Assembly: GCF_003202435.1 (NCBI RefSeq)
Contig: NZ_QJHK01000009.1
Location: forward strand, 1-64,000
Reading direction: 5' to 3'
DNA length: 64,000 bases
Origin: Flavobacterium cheongpyeongense
GTDB lineage: Bacteria; Bacteroidota; Bacteroidia; Flavobacteriales; Flavobacteriaceae
The position numbers and the translations under genes are program-made. A model generated the notes under the pieces. The model was given only the letters and a program-made list of their open reading frames with translations, did not search any database and was not told where the DNA came from. The first letter of the stretch is position 1; each line of letters begins with the position of its first letter. Shown here piece after piece: positions 36,736 through 45,085 of the stretch.

Positions 36736-38307
36736 ATGCATAAAAATCAGCACCTAATATTCTCTATTCTATATTTATGTTTCTTTGGATGGAACGTCAA
36801 TTCGCAGGAAAAAACCAAACATCCTAAAAACGAATTTAGAGGGGTCTGGATTGCAACGGTTGTTAATATTGACTGGCCAAAAACAGCCATTGATGGCGTA
36901 GATAAAGAAAAAGCTGATTATATTGAAATTTTAGAAACATACCAAAAACTAAATTACAATGCCGTAATCGTTCAGATTAGAAGTGTGGGCGATGCATTTT
37001 ACCCAACAGAACTCGCTCCTTGGTCCCGATTTTTAACCGGTAAAGAAGGTCTGGCACCTAATCCATATTACGACACATTGGCCTGGATGATTGAGCAGGC
37101 GCACGACAGAGGTTTTGAATTTCATGCCTGGATGAATCCGTACCGGGCTACTTTTGATTTAAACAAACAACAACTAAGCCCAACGCACGACATCTTCAGA
37201 CACCCTGAATGGATGATCGAATATGGCGGAAAATTATATTATGACCCTGCTTTGCCTGAAGTTCAGACCCATTTAACAAATGTAGTTAAGGAAGTCGTAG
37301 ACAAATACGACATCGATGCCATTCACTTTGATGATTATTTTTATCCATACGCTGTTCCCGGAAAAGTTTTTAACGATACTGCTTCGTATAAAAAATACGG
37401 AAATGGTTTATCACTTGGCGATTGGCGCCGTGCGAATGTAAGCAACTTTGTTCACACGATTTCGACAACCATCAAAGCCAGCAAACCATGGGTGCAATTC
37501 GGAATCAGTCCTTTTGGAGTTTGGCGAAATAAATCGGTTGATCCGCGTGGCTCAGAAACTCAGTCTACTTCAAATTACGATGATTTATATGCAGATCCTG
37601 TTTTATGGATGGATCAAAAATGGATCGACTACATTCTGCCACAATTGTATTGGAGCATGAACAATCGTGTTGCCAATTACTCAAAATTAGTAAAATGGTG
37701 GGCAGAAAACTCAAATAACACAGCGGTTTACATTGGTCACGCCCCCTATAAAATCAGATCAGACAATGACAAAAGCTGGAATTTCATGTCAGAAATACCT
37801 AATCAGGTGGATTTTGCCAGAAGTTTTAAAAATGTTTCAGGAAGTGCTTATTTCAGTGCTAAATGGTTCATGGACAAGAACTTTGATATTGTGCGCCATT
37901 TAGAAGAAAATCAATATAAATATCCGGCTCTTCCGGCTGCAGTTCCCAATTTAAAACGTGTAATCATTGATACACCTGTTGTCAATGAATACAAAAAAGA
38001 CAGCCTGCGTTATACCATAAACATCCAATCCCCTTTGAACACAAAAGTAAGATACATAGTGGTTTATGGGGCTGAACATATTTCGAAAATCAATATTAAT
38101 GATGCAAGCCAAATTGTTCAAAAGGTAACAATATGTCAAAACAACGGGACAATTTCATTTTCTATTCCAGCCGAAAAAATGAATCCGTATAAAGCTTGTG
38201 CTGTCACATTTATTGATTATTTTGCAAACGAAAGTACGCCAACGATTATTGACTTAAAAAAGACATTTAAAATCTATTACCCAGCACAACCTAATGAAAA
38301 CAGATAA
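36736..38307 (+). CDS. GHL10 (DUF187) glycoside hydrolase, DigH-like
   Basis: Residues 1-23 form an export signal ending NVNSQ. The GHL10 barrel begins EFRGVWIATVVNIDWP (about 33-48) and shows WMNPYRATFD, AIHFDDYFYPY with catalytic-type aspartates, and FGISPFGVWRN; the C-terminal 110 residues (from about 405) look like a beta-sandwich add-on. 523 residues in all. The E. coli homologue DigH (YddW) cleaves glycan strands that amidases have stripped of peptides. Here the gene overlaps the AmpG-like permease gene by 14 nt, which ties it firmly to muropeptide salvage. Unlike DigH there is no clear lipobox. Confidence 0.88.
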   Translation: MHKNQHLIFSILYLCFFGWNVNSQEKTKHPKNEFRGVWIATVVNIDWPKTAIDGVDKEKADYIEILETYQKLNYNAVIVQIRSVGDAFYPTELAPWSRFLTGKEGLAPNPYYDTLAWMIEQAHDRGFEFHAWMNPYRATFDLNKQQLSPTHDIFRHPEWMIEYGGKLYYDPALPEVQTHLTNVVKEVVDKYDIDAIHFDDYFYPYAVPGKVFNDTASYKKYGNGLSLGDWRRANVSNFVHTISTTIKASKPWVQFGISPFGVWRNKSVDPRGSETQSTSNYDDLYADPVLWMDQKWIDYILPQLYWSMNNRVANYSKLVKWWAENSNNTAVYIGHAPYKIRSDNDKSWNFMSEIPNQVDFARSFKNVSGSAYFSAKWFMDKNFDIVRHLEENQYKYPALPAAVPNLKRVIIDTPVVNEYKKDSLRYTINIQSPLNTKVRYIVVYGAEHISKININDASQIVQKVTICQNNGTISFSIPAEKMNPYKACAVTFIDYFANESTPTIIDLKKTFKIYYPAQPNENR

Positions 38308-39565
38308 CACTCCCTGGTTTTGGATCCCGCTTCTAAATTTTGCTTCCGGACTGCCTTATGCCATTATAATTTCGGTTTCGGTAATTATGTACAAAAATCT
38401 TGGGATTTCAAACGAAGATATTGGTGTTTATACCAGTTTATTATACCTGCCATGGGTAATTAAACCTTTGTGGAGTCCTTTTATTGAATTGACAGGAACC
38501 AAAAGGAAATGGTTTTTATCGATGCAGTTATTAATTTCAATCGCGTTTTTACTGGTCGGATTTATGATTCCTGTAAACGGATTTTTCATGATGACTTTGG
38601 CGATATTCTGGGTTGCGGCTTTTGCTTCGGCTTCTAATGATATTGCCAGTGACGGTTTTTATTTATTAGTTTTACCAAAGGAACAACAGTCTTTTTTTCT
38701 AGGAATCAGAAGTACTTTTTACCGGCTTTCGATGTTAGCCGGAAACGGTTTAATTGTTCTTTTTGCAGGATACCTGGAGCATAAATACGGTGACAATACA
38801 AAGGCCTGGTCCTACACTATGATCGCTGTAGGCTTTTTAATGGCACTTATTACCATTTATAACTTCTTTTCAACACCAAAAACAGAAATTAACGCTGTAG
38901 AAAATAAAGAAACCCATCATGATCAAAATTTCGGATCTGTATTTGCAAGTTTCTTCAGAAAAAAACAAATCGGATTAGTTTTGGCTTTCATCTTAGTTTT
39001 CAGATTAGGAGAATCGCAATTGCTTAAAATGTTAAGTCCGTTTCTACTTGACGGAAAAGAATTAGGCGGATTGGGACTCGATACCGAAGCGGTTGGAATA
39101 ATTTACGGAACATTTGGAGTTGGGGCTTTAACTTTAGGTGGGATTTTAGGTGGAATTGCCATTTCAAAACAAGGTCTTACCAAATGGATGCTTCCGATGT
39201 TTTTAGCAATGCATCTTCCAATCATTGGATTTATTTTATTAGCGTTCTTTCATCCCACATCTATTTATTATATTTATGGTGTTGTAATTTTAGAACAATT
39301 TGGTTACGGTTTTGGTTTCACCGCCTTCATGATGTACTTAATTCATGTTGCTGAAGGAGAATCAAAAACAGCGCATTATGCACTGGCAACCGGATTTATG
39401 GCAATGGGAATGATGCTTCCGGGAATGTTAAGCGGATACATACAACAATTTTTAGGCTATCAAAACTTCTTTATTTGGGTTTTTATTGCCACAATTCCAG
39501 GTCTTATTTTATCACGTTTTTTAATTTTCCCGAAAGATTTTGGGAAAAAATCAGAAGAAGTTTAA
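38294..39565 (+). CDS. AmpG-like MFS permease
   Basis: A 12-segment transporter of 423 residues. The start (PWFWIPLLNFASGLPYAI), the PWVIKPLWSPFIE loop and the ASNDIASDGFY motif match the AmpG branch (PAT family), which imports GlcNAc-anhydroMurNAc muropeptides across the inner membrane. It overlaps the GHL10 gene by 14 nt and is followed after 21 nt by the TPR-like gene. Together with AnmK and NagZ-like neighbours this supports muropeptide or anhydro-disaccharide import, although other MFS substrates cannot be excluded from sequence alone. Confidence 0.85.
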   Translation: MKTDNTPWFWIPLLNFASGLPYAIIISVSVIMYKNLGISNEDIGVYTSLLYLPWVIKPLWSPFIELTGTKRKWFLSMQLLISIAFLLVGFMIPVNGFFMMTLAIFWVAAFASASNDIASDGFYLLVLPKEQQSFFLGIRSTFYRLSMLAGNGLIVLFAGYLEHKYGDNTKAWSYTMIAVGFLMALITIYNFFSTPKTEINAVENKETHHDQNFGSVFASFFRKKQIGLVLAFILVFRLGESQLLKMLSPFLLDGKELGGLGLDTEAVGIIYGTFGVGALTLGGILGGIAISKQGLTKWMLPMFLAMHLPIIGFILLAFFHPTSIYYIYGVVILEQFGYGFGFTAFMMYLIHVAEGESKTAHYALATGFMAMGMMLPGMLSGYIQQFLGYQNFFIWVFIATIPGLILSRFLIFPKDFGKKSEEV

Positions 39566-39586
39566 CCCCAAATCAAACTTTTACCT

Positions 39587-39922
39587 ATGGAAATCAACGA
39601 AAATTTGCAGATCGAACGCAATCTCAAAGGAGCTGAGTTCGAAAAAACGGGAAATCCTGAAAAAGCAATTGCGCTGTATGAAGAGAATGTCGCAGAAGGT
39701 TTTAAAGGAAATCATCCTTATGACCGATTGGCCAACATTTACAAAAACCAGCTTGATCTGGACAATGAAATCCGGGTTTTAGAAAAAGCGATTATGGTTT
39801 ACGAAGAAATCACAATCGAAGACCGGTTAGAAGGATTACCTAAACTTTTTAGATTCAAAAACCGTCTGGAAAAAGCAATTGAAACCAAAAAACAATTGGC
39901 CAAACAAAAGAAAGCTAAGTAG
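39587..39922 (+). CDS. Small TPR-like protein
   Basis: 111 residues, all helical and highly charged. Two helix pairs of tetratricopeptide type can be seen: GAEFEKTGNPEKAIALYEEN (about 14-33) and HPYDRLANIYKNQLDLDNEI (about 41-60), then a basic tail KKQLAKQKKAK. No signal peptide, so it is cytosolic. It sits 21 nt after the AmpG-like gene and is likely part of the same operon; a scaffold or regulator is possible, function unknown. Confidence 0.7.
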   Translation: MEINENLQIERNLKGAEFEKTGNPEKAIALYEENVAEGFKGNHPYDRLANIYKNQLDLDNEIRVLEKAIMVYEEITIEDRLEGLPKLFRFKNRLEKAIETKKQLAKQKKAK

Positions 39923-40083
39923 AAATCAAGCTAATTTTAAACACGTAGATTTATTTTGTGCAAAAAAGAGAAACTAGGTTCTCAACACAGACTAGATTTG
40001 TTTAAAATAGTGAAAATCTTATTTTTAAAAACGACAAACTATGCTTCTCTGTGTTTGAAAAATCAACTCAAAGAAAAATAATC

Positions 40084-40533
40084 ATGATCAACATAAAACG
40101 AACTCATTCAGACGATATTGATTTTATAAATCTGGTTGCTTTATTGGATCAGGAGTTAGCAATTAGGGATGGCGACGATCACGCCTTTTACAATCAGTTT
40201 AATAAAACTGATAAAATAAAACATGCTCTTGTATATTTAGAAAATGGCGTTCCTGTTGGCTGCGGTGCTTTTCGCGAAAAAGAAACCGGAACAACAGAAA
40301 TAAAAAGAATGTACGTACATCCGGATCACAGAAAAAAAGGTATTGCTTCTGCCATTTTAAAAGAACTCGAAATCTGGGCCAAAGAAGTTGGTTTTACGTA
40401 TACCATTCTCGAAACCGGGAAAAAACAGCCTGAAGCCATCAACTTATATCAAAAATTAAATTACACTATAATTCCAAATTACCCGCCTTACGAAAAAATG
40501 GACAATAGTGTCTGCATGAAAAAGACTTTATAA
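40084..40533 (+). CDS. GNAT family N-acetyltransferase
   Basis: 149 residues from the ATG at 40084; an in-frame ATG 33 nt upstream gives an N-terminal extension that the family lacks. The acetyl-CoA pocket is VHPDHRKKGIASAIL (R/Q-x-x-G-x-G/A), followed by the GNAT C-terminal strand and YQKLNYTIIPNYPPYE. It ends 2 nt before the next gene, which encodes the NagZ-like enzyme, so translation is probably coupled. An acetylation of amino sugars in the recycling route would make sense, but the substrate is unknown and many such GNATs act on other small molecules. Confidence 0.85.
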   Translation: MINIKRTHSDDIDFINLVALLDQELAIRDGDDHAFYNQFNKTDKIKHALVYLENGVPVGCGAFREKETGTTEIKRMYVHPDHRKKGIASAILKELEIWAKEVGFTYTILETGKKQPEAINLYQKLNYTIIPNYPPYEKMDNSVCMKKTL

Positions 40534-40535
40534 TA

Positions 40536-42149
40536 ATGAAAATGACAGCCGAAGCATTACGCCAAAGTATAGGACAATTTTTCTTTCCAGCCGTATTTAT
40601 CAACGATACCGAAGAGAATATCCGGGAAACTGAACGTCTCATAAAAGAACATCATATTGGCGGACTGACGTTTTTTCATAGTCGTGCAAGTGCGGCAACC
40701 AATTACGAAAGCAAGAACAAAGTTGTTTTTAATGATGACAGCTACGAAAAAATCAAAGCACTGATTGTTCGTTACCAAAAAGCAGCTTCTACACCACTTT
40801 TAATCAGTATTGATGCCGAGTGGGGTTTGGCCATGCGTATCGAAAAAACACCACAATATCCGTATGCAATTACGTTAGGTGCTTTACCGGAAAGTAAATC
40901 TGATTTGGTTTATGAAGTCGGAAAACAAATTGCTTTGGACTTAAAATCAGCTGGAATTCATTACAACTTATCGCCTTTGGCAGATATCAATAACAATCCG
41001 GAGAATCCCGTGATTGGGTATCGTTCTTTTGGTGAAAACAAAGAAAAAGTCGCTGATTTTGCCCTAGAATATTTAAAAGGAATGTCTGAAGTTGGGATTC
41101 TAGGCTGCCTGAAACACTTTCCCGGACACGGAAACACCAATGTCGATTCGCATTTAGGATTGCCGGTTTTAAAGGAGACTCTGGAAGAATTACTGGAAAA
41201 CGAATTATACCCCTTCATCAAAGGAATCGAAAACAATGTCGATTCGATTATGATCGGTCATTTGGCGGTTCCGAGTTTAAACGGCGGAAAAGATACTTCG
41301 GCAACTTTATCAAAAGCGGTTATTCAGGACTTATTGCGTAATAAATTGGGTTACGATGGTTTAGTTATTTCTGATGCCTTAAACATGCACAGCGTTTCTA
41401 AATTATATGAAACAAAAGGCGAGCTGGAATGGGAAGCTTTTAATGCCGGAAATGATATTTTATGTTTCGCCGAAAATGTTCCCGAAGGAATCGAAGCGAT
41501 CTATAAAAATGCTTCTCCGGATCGTATTTTTGAAAGCTTTGAAAGAATCCGGAGAGCCAAAAAAAAAGTAGGATTATTTTCAGATAACAATTTTACCTCG
41601 GGCGAATTGAATTTTGAGAATGCATCAAAATTAAATCTGGAAATAGCGCAAGACTCAATCACCAAGATCATTGATAACGGAATTTCAGTTTTAGCCACTA
41701 AAGCACAAAAAAACAACACATTAGCCAAATTAAGTTTATATAGGAATACAGAAAACACATTCTTTAAAACGTTAAACGCAAAATTACAATCTCCCGAATT
41801 TGCTTTTGAAAATCTGGAAAGTTCCCGTATTTCAGAAATTAAAAAGGAACTTGAAAATTTCGAAACCCTTATTATTTCATTATTCGTACCAAAGGCAAAA
41901 CCTGCGCATAACTTTGAGATAAATGATGAAGTGCTGAATTTACTTTCTGAATTGCTAGAAACCAAAAAATGCCTCCTTTACGTATTTGGAAATCCCTATG
42001 TGTTACCCATAATTCCAAATCTGAAAAAAGCATCAGGCTTAATTCAGGTCTATCAGGATTTTGAGGCATTTCAAAAAACAGCAGCAAATCAATTATTAGA
42101 AAATACATCATGCAACGGAAAACTACCCATAAAAATTGATATTCAGTAA
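40536..42149 (+). CDS. Glycoside hydrolase family 3, NagZ-like beta-N-acetylglucosaminidase
   Basis: Removes GlcNAc from anhydro-muropeptides. The GH3 barrel (residues about 1-345) contains the NagZ signature K193-H194-F195-P196-G197-H198-G199 followed by D204 and H206, the catalytic Asp/His dyad on a mobile loop, and the nucleophile D280 in VISDALNM. The C-terminal 190 residues form an extra domain absent from the 340-residue proteobacterial NagZ. No signal peptide, so cytosolic. It is the last gene of the salvage run; its start is 2 nt after the GNAT stop. Confidence 0.9.
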   Translation: MKMTAEALRQSIGQFFFPAVFINDTEENIRETERLIKEHHIGGLTFFHSRASAATNYESKNKVVFNDDSYEKIKALIVRYQKAASTPLLISIDAEWGLAMRIEKTPQYPYAITLGALPESKSDLVYEVGKQIALDLKSAGIHYNLSPLADINNNPENPVIGYRSFGENKEKVADFALEYLKGMSEVGILGCLKHFPGHGNTNVDSHLGLPVLKETLEELLENELYPFIKGIENNVDSIMIGHLAVPSLNGGKDTSATLSKAVIQDLLRNKLGYDGLVISDALNMHSVSKLYETKGELEWEAFNAGNDILCFAENVPEGIEAIYKNASPDRIFESFERIRRAKKKVGLFSDNNFTSGELNFENASKLNLEIAQDSITKIIDNGISVLATKAQKNNTLAKLSLYRNTENTFFKTLNAKLQSPEFAFENLESSRISEIKKELENFETLIISLFVPKAKPAHNFEINDEVLNLLSELLETKKCLLYVFGNPYVLPIIPNLKKASGLIQVYQDFEAFQKTAANQLLENTSCNGKLPIKIDIQ

Positions 42150-42207
42150 GTTAAAAGCGTGTATAGTCAAATCTTATTAACTTATAAATATTAATAATCA
42201 CTTCTTA

Positions 42208-42239
42208 TTGCAAATACCTTTACTTCTATCCTATTTTTG
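42208..42239 (+). promoter_or_regulatory. ahpC promoter
   Basis: TTG (42208-42210), 21 bp spacer, TATTTTTG (42232-42239): a full phylum-type promoter. The leader to the ATG at 42277 is about 30 nt. It lies inside an upstream in-frame extension of the coding frame, which rules that extension out. Confidence 0.75.
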
Positions 42240-42276
42240 CAGCAGAAATAAATATTTAAACTTTAAAACGAAAAAT

Positions 42277-42915
42277 ATGTCTTTAGTAGGAAAAAAATTC
42301 CCAAGTATTGCAGTAGATGCTATCTCAGAAATGGGTGACAACTTAAAAATCAACATCTTTGAAGAAGCAGTAAACAACAACAAAAAAGTACTATTGTTCT
42401 GGTATCCAAAAGATTTTACTTTTGTATGTCCAACTGAATTACACGCCTTTCAAGCTGCATTACCAGAATTCGAGAAAAGAAATACAATCGTAATTGGAGC
42501 TTCATGTGATACAAACGAAGTACACTTTGCGTGGTTAAACACTCCAAAAAACAACGGTGGAATCGAAGGTGTAACGTATCCAATCTTAGCAGATACAAAC
42601 CGTAACTTATCCAATATTTTAGGTATCCTTGACATCGAATCTACAAGCTACAGCGAAGATACTGACTCAGTGATTATCGAAGGCTCAAACGTAACTTACA
42701 GAGCGACTTACCTAATTGACGAAACCGGAAAAATCTTCCACGAAAGTGTCAACGATATGCCATTAGGACGTAACGTAAACGAATACTTAAGAATGGTTGA
42801 TGCTTACACACACATCCAGACTAAAGGTGAAGTTTGTCCGGCAAACTGGGAAGCTGGTAAAGAAGCCATGTCTGCTGACAGAGTTAGTACTGCTGAATAC
42901 TTAAGCGCAAACTAA
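42277..42915 (+). CDS. ahpC: Peroxiredoxin, typical 2-Cys AhpC/Prx1 type
   Basis: Reduces hydrogen peroxide, alkyl hydroperoxides and peroxynitrite. The 212-residue protein has the peroxidatic cysteine C51 in DFTFVCPTEL and the resolving cysteine C187 in GEVCPANW, so it is a typical 2-Cys enzyme that forms intersubunit disulfides. The start at 42277 (MSLVGKKFP) is set by family length and by the promoter. No AhpF is nearby; instead a small thioredoxin-type protein follows after 168 nt and probably serves as the reductant. Confidence 0.94.
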   Translation: MSLVGKKFPSIAVDAISEMGDNLKINIFEEAVNNNKKVLLFWYPKDFTFVCPTELHAFQAALPEFEKRNTIVIGASCDTNEVHFAWLNTPKNNGGIEGVTYPILADTNRNLSNILGILDIESTSYSEDTDSVIIEGSNVTYRATYLIDETGKIFHESVNDMPLGRNVNEYLRMVDAYTHIQTKGEVCPANWEAGKEAMSADRVSTAEYLSAN

Positions 42916-42933
42916 TTTGCAATAACAAACAAT

Positions 42934-42976
42934 TTCAATGGCAATTTCAATATTCAATTCTGACTTTGCCATTGAA
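42934..42976. repeat. Inverted repeat after ahpC
   Basis: TTCAATGGCAA (42934-42944) and TTGCCATTGAA (42966-42976) are perfect complements around a 21-nt loop. A second, less regular pair of AATTTCAATTTGAAT-like words lies just after (about 43000-43070). It could be a weak terminator or an mRNA stability hairpin between ahpC and the thioredoxin gene; no T run follows. Confidence 0.5.
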
Positions 42977-43083
42977 TTTCAAAATTCCTTCAAAAAACAA
43001 ACAATAATTTCAATTTGAATTCAATATCAATTGCTTAAAAAATTGATTTTTGACATTCAAATTGACATTGAAATTTTAAAACT

Positions 43084-43392
43084 ATGTTAATCGACTTAAA
43101 CGAAGATACGTTAGCAGATTTAGTTGCTAAAAACGAAAAAGTAGTAGTACAATATTCAGCTTCATGGTGTGGAAATTGCCGTATTATGAAACCAAAATTC
43201 AAAAAATTAGCCACAGAAAATGAAGCTATCACATTTGTTTTGGTTGACGCAGAAAATGCTCCTGAATCCAGAAAATTAGCCAATGTAAGCAATCTGCCTA
43301 CTTTCGCTACTTTCGTAAACGGACAATTAGTTGGCGAAACACAGACGAACAAACAAGAAGTATTAATCGATCTGGTAAACGCTATTGCGTAA
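43084..43392 (+). CDS. Thioredoxin-fold protein with a CGNC active site
   Basis: 102 residues, one thioredoxin domain. The active site is W28-C29-G30-N31-C32 rather than WCGPC; asparagine in place of proline usually makes the disulfide more oxidising. The cis-proline loop is NLPTFATFVNG. It has no signal peptide, so it works in the cytoplasm. Its position behind ahpC and before the DUF6952 gene suggests that it recycles AhpC. Confidence 0.9.
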   Translation: MLIDLNEDTLADLVAKNEKVVVQYSASWCGNCRIMKPKFKKLATENEAITFVLVDAENAPESRKLANVSNLPTFATFVNGQLVGETQTNKQEVLIDLVNAIA

Positions 43393-43475
43393 ATAAATTG
43401 TTAGATTTTTAGACTATTAGATTTTTCGAATCTTATCTAAAAATCCAATCATCCCGTAATCTAAAAATCTAAAAA

Positions 43476-43733
43476 ATGAAGTTACCTGTAATCAAGCATT
43501 TAACACAATTTATCGAAGAAAACGATCAGGATTATATCATCGAAACAATTGAAGTTCTGGAAGCTATGACCGAAATCCCTTCTCTGAAAGATGAAGAATT
43601 AGACGTAATTGGCGAATTGATTTCAAACATGTATGGCGCACTTGAAGTTCAAAAATTAGTAGCTCAGGGAACCGATAAAAAAGAAGCTTTAAATACGTTT
43701 ATGAAACGTGTTTTAGGCTCAATCGATAAATAA
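43476..43733 (+). CDS. DUF6952 family small protein
   Basis: 85 residues, acidic and helical, recognised as the short conserved Bacteroidetes family that accompanies AhpC-thioredoxin pairs (KLPVIKHLTQFIEENDQDY at the start, ELISNMYGALEVQKL in the middle). No catalytic residues or cysteines. Function is unknown; the conserved position implies a role in peroxide handling. A terminator follows directly, so it ends the unit. Confidence 0.8.
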   Translation: MKLPVIKHLTQFIEENDQDYIIETIEVLEAMTEIPSLKDEELDVIGELISNMYGALEVQKLVAQGTDKKEALNTFMKRVLGSIDK

Positions 43734-43758
43734 ACAGACCTCTTTCAAAAAGACAAAG

Positions 43759-43790
43759 AAGCGTTTCTGAATAAAGAGACGCTTTTTTTT
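43759..43790 (+). terminator. Terminator after the DUF6952 gene
   Basis: AAGCGTTTCT (43759-43768) pairs with AGAGACGCTT (43775-43784, one G-T pair) and runs into eight T residues. Confidence 0.85.
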
Positions 43791-43848
43791 ATGCAACAAA
43801 ATCATCGTTTGGGCGAGCCACCATTAGAAAAAGGTGCTACTTCACTTT

Positions 43849-43925
43849 GTCTGCATTCGCTCCTTTTCCTAATGCTGTCGGGCTGTCTGCGCTACTTCGG
43901 TAGCTTGCTTCCATCCCTCTCGCGG
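43849..43925 (-). repeat. Dispersed flavobacterial hairpin repeat, copy E (variant core)
   Basis: On the minus strand: GAGAGGGATGGAAGCAAG, a small hairpin GCTACC-GAA-GTAGC, then GCAGACAGCCCGACAGCA. Its ends match copy D (GAGGGAT, GCCCGAC); its core does not. Confidence 0.5.
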
Positions 43926-44149
43926 AAGAAAGAACATAGAGAAAAAAGGAAAGAATAAAGAATAAAGAGAATAGGCTAAAATTTTTCTCATTCTGAACGA
44001 GGGAGAAAGCTTTAGTACAAATAAGTTCTTTCGACACCGCTGAGACAGACATTGAAAATACTAAAATTTACAAATTTTCGTTATCTTAAAACTCACCTAA
44101 TTGTCATCACAACCCCAAACAAATACTTTTAGATTCAAATTTTAATCCT

Positions 44150-44157
44150 TACTTTTG
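44150..44157 (+). promoter_or_regulatory. tpx promoter -7 box
   Basis: TACTTTTG matches TAnnTTTG exactly; at the -33 position a T run (about 44127-44130) replaces TTG. Leader of about 20 nt to the ATG. Confidence 0.55.
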
Positions 44158-44183
44158 AACCTCATTTAATCTAAATAAAAAAC

Positions 44184-44681
44184 ATGGCTTCAATAACTTT
44201 AGGAGGAAATCCTGTAAATACATCAGGCGAATTACCGGCAGTAGGAACACAACTTGCTGATTTCAAATTAGTACAAAATGATTTATCAGTAGCTTCATTA
44301 AGCAGCTTCGCCGGTAAAAAATTAGTTTTAAATATTTTTCCAAGTATCGATACCGGAACTTGTGCCACTTCTGTTAGAAAATTCAATGAAAGTGCCAGCA
44401 ATTTAGAAAACACAGCTGTACTTTGCATTTCTAAAGATTTGCCATTCGCCCAAAAACGTTTTTGTGGTGCTGAAGGTTTAGAAAATGTGGTAAACTTATC
44501 CGACTTTCAGGACGGGTCTTTCGGTAAAGCAAATGGATTAGACATTGTTGACGGACCGTTAAAAGGTTTGCTTTCAAGAGCAATTATCGTAGTTGATGCT
44601 GACGGAAAGGTGATACATACAGAACAAGTTGGCGAAATTGCAAACGAACCAAATTACGAAGCAGCTTTAGCAGCATTATAA
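44184..44681 (+). CDS. tpx: Thiol peroxidase (atypical 2-Cys peroxiredoxin)
   Basis: Detoxifies lipid and other hydroperoxides with thioredoxin as donor. 165 residues. The peroxidatic cysteine is C60 in [16 protein letters not shown] and the resolving cysteine C94 in [11 protein letters not shown], the exact Tpx pattern. It has its own promoter and is 9 nt from the diacylglycerol kinase gene, so it leads into the dgkA-ftsK unit. With ahpC and the thioredoxin gene upstream this makes a small peroxide-defence cluster. Confidence 0.95.
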   Translation: MASITLGGNPVNTSGELPAVGTQLADFKLVQNDLSVASLSSFAGKKLVLNIFPSIDTGTCATSVRKFNESASNLENTAVLCISKDLPFAQKRFCGAEGLENVVNLSDFQDGSFGKANGLDIVDGPLKGLLSRAIIVVDADGKVIHTEQVGEIANEPNYEAALAAL

Positions 44682-44690
44682 GATCCCTAA

Positions 44691-45065
44691 ATGGAATTTC
44701 AAAAAGACAATACTTTTGTTAAAGGCCGACTTAAAAGCGTGACATACGCTTTTAAGGGAGCTTTAAAATTAATCAGTACCGAACACAGTGTTATGGTACA
44801 GTTTTCTCTTGGAATATTAATGACTATTGCCGGTTTTTATTTTGACATTTCTCATGAGGAATGGCTTTTTCAAATCTTTTCAATTGGTCTTGTATTAAGT
44901 GTAGAAGGATTAAATACAGCTGTAGAAAAAGTAGCCGATTTTATTCACCCAAATTACCACGAGAAAATCGGATTTATTAAAGATATTGCTGCCGGAGCAG
45001 TATTTTTTGCCGCCATGACAGCAATAGCAATAGGCTTGATTATTTATATACCAAAATTTGTATAG
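44691..45065 (+). CDS. dgkA: Diacylglycerol/undecaprenol kinase family protein
   Basis: 124 residues with three membrane helices. The DgkA signature VEGLNTAVEKVADF carries the catalytic glutamate and EKVAD metal site, followed by GFIKDIAAGAV. Bacteroidetes members may phosphorylate undecaprenol rather than diacylglycerol. It is 9 nt after tpx and 20 nt before ftsK, within one probable operon. Confidence 0.88.
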   Translation: MEFQKDNTFVKGRLKSVTYAFKGALKLISTEHSVMVQFSLGILMTIAGFYFDISHEEWLFQIFSIGLVLSVEGLNTAVEKVADFIHPNYHEKIGFIKDIAAGAVFFAAMTAIAIGLIIYIPKFV

Positions 45066-45085
45066 GCAAAACAGGATACCCAAGA

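Larger units (their letters stand above)
43734..44149. other. Intergenic region between the DUF6952 gene and tpx
   Basis: About 415 bases without a gene. It contains the terminator (43759-43790), a variant dispersed repeat on the minus strand (43849-43925), and a fragment CATTCTGAACGAGGGAGAAA (about 43990-44010) that resembles the arm of the 24-bp inverted repeat at 18634. Confidence 0.5.

Noticed and set aside
43393..43475. TTAGATTTTTAGA words and their reverse complements before the DUF6952 gene
   Set aside because: A low-complexity inverted repeat; without a T run or clear stem I do not call a terminator or regulatory site.
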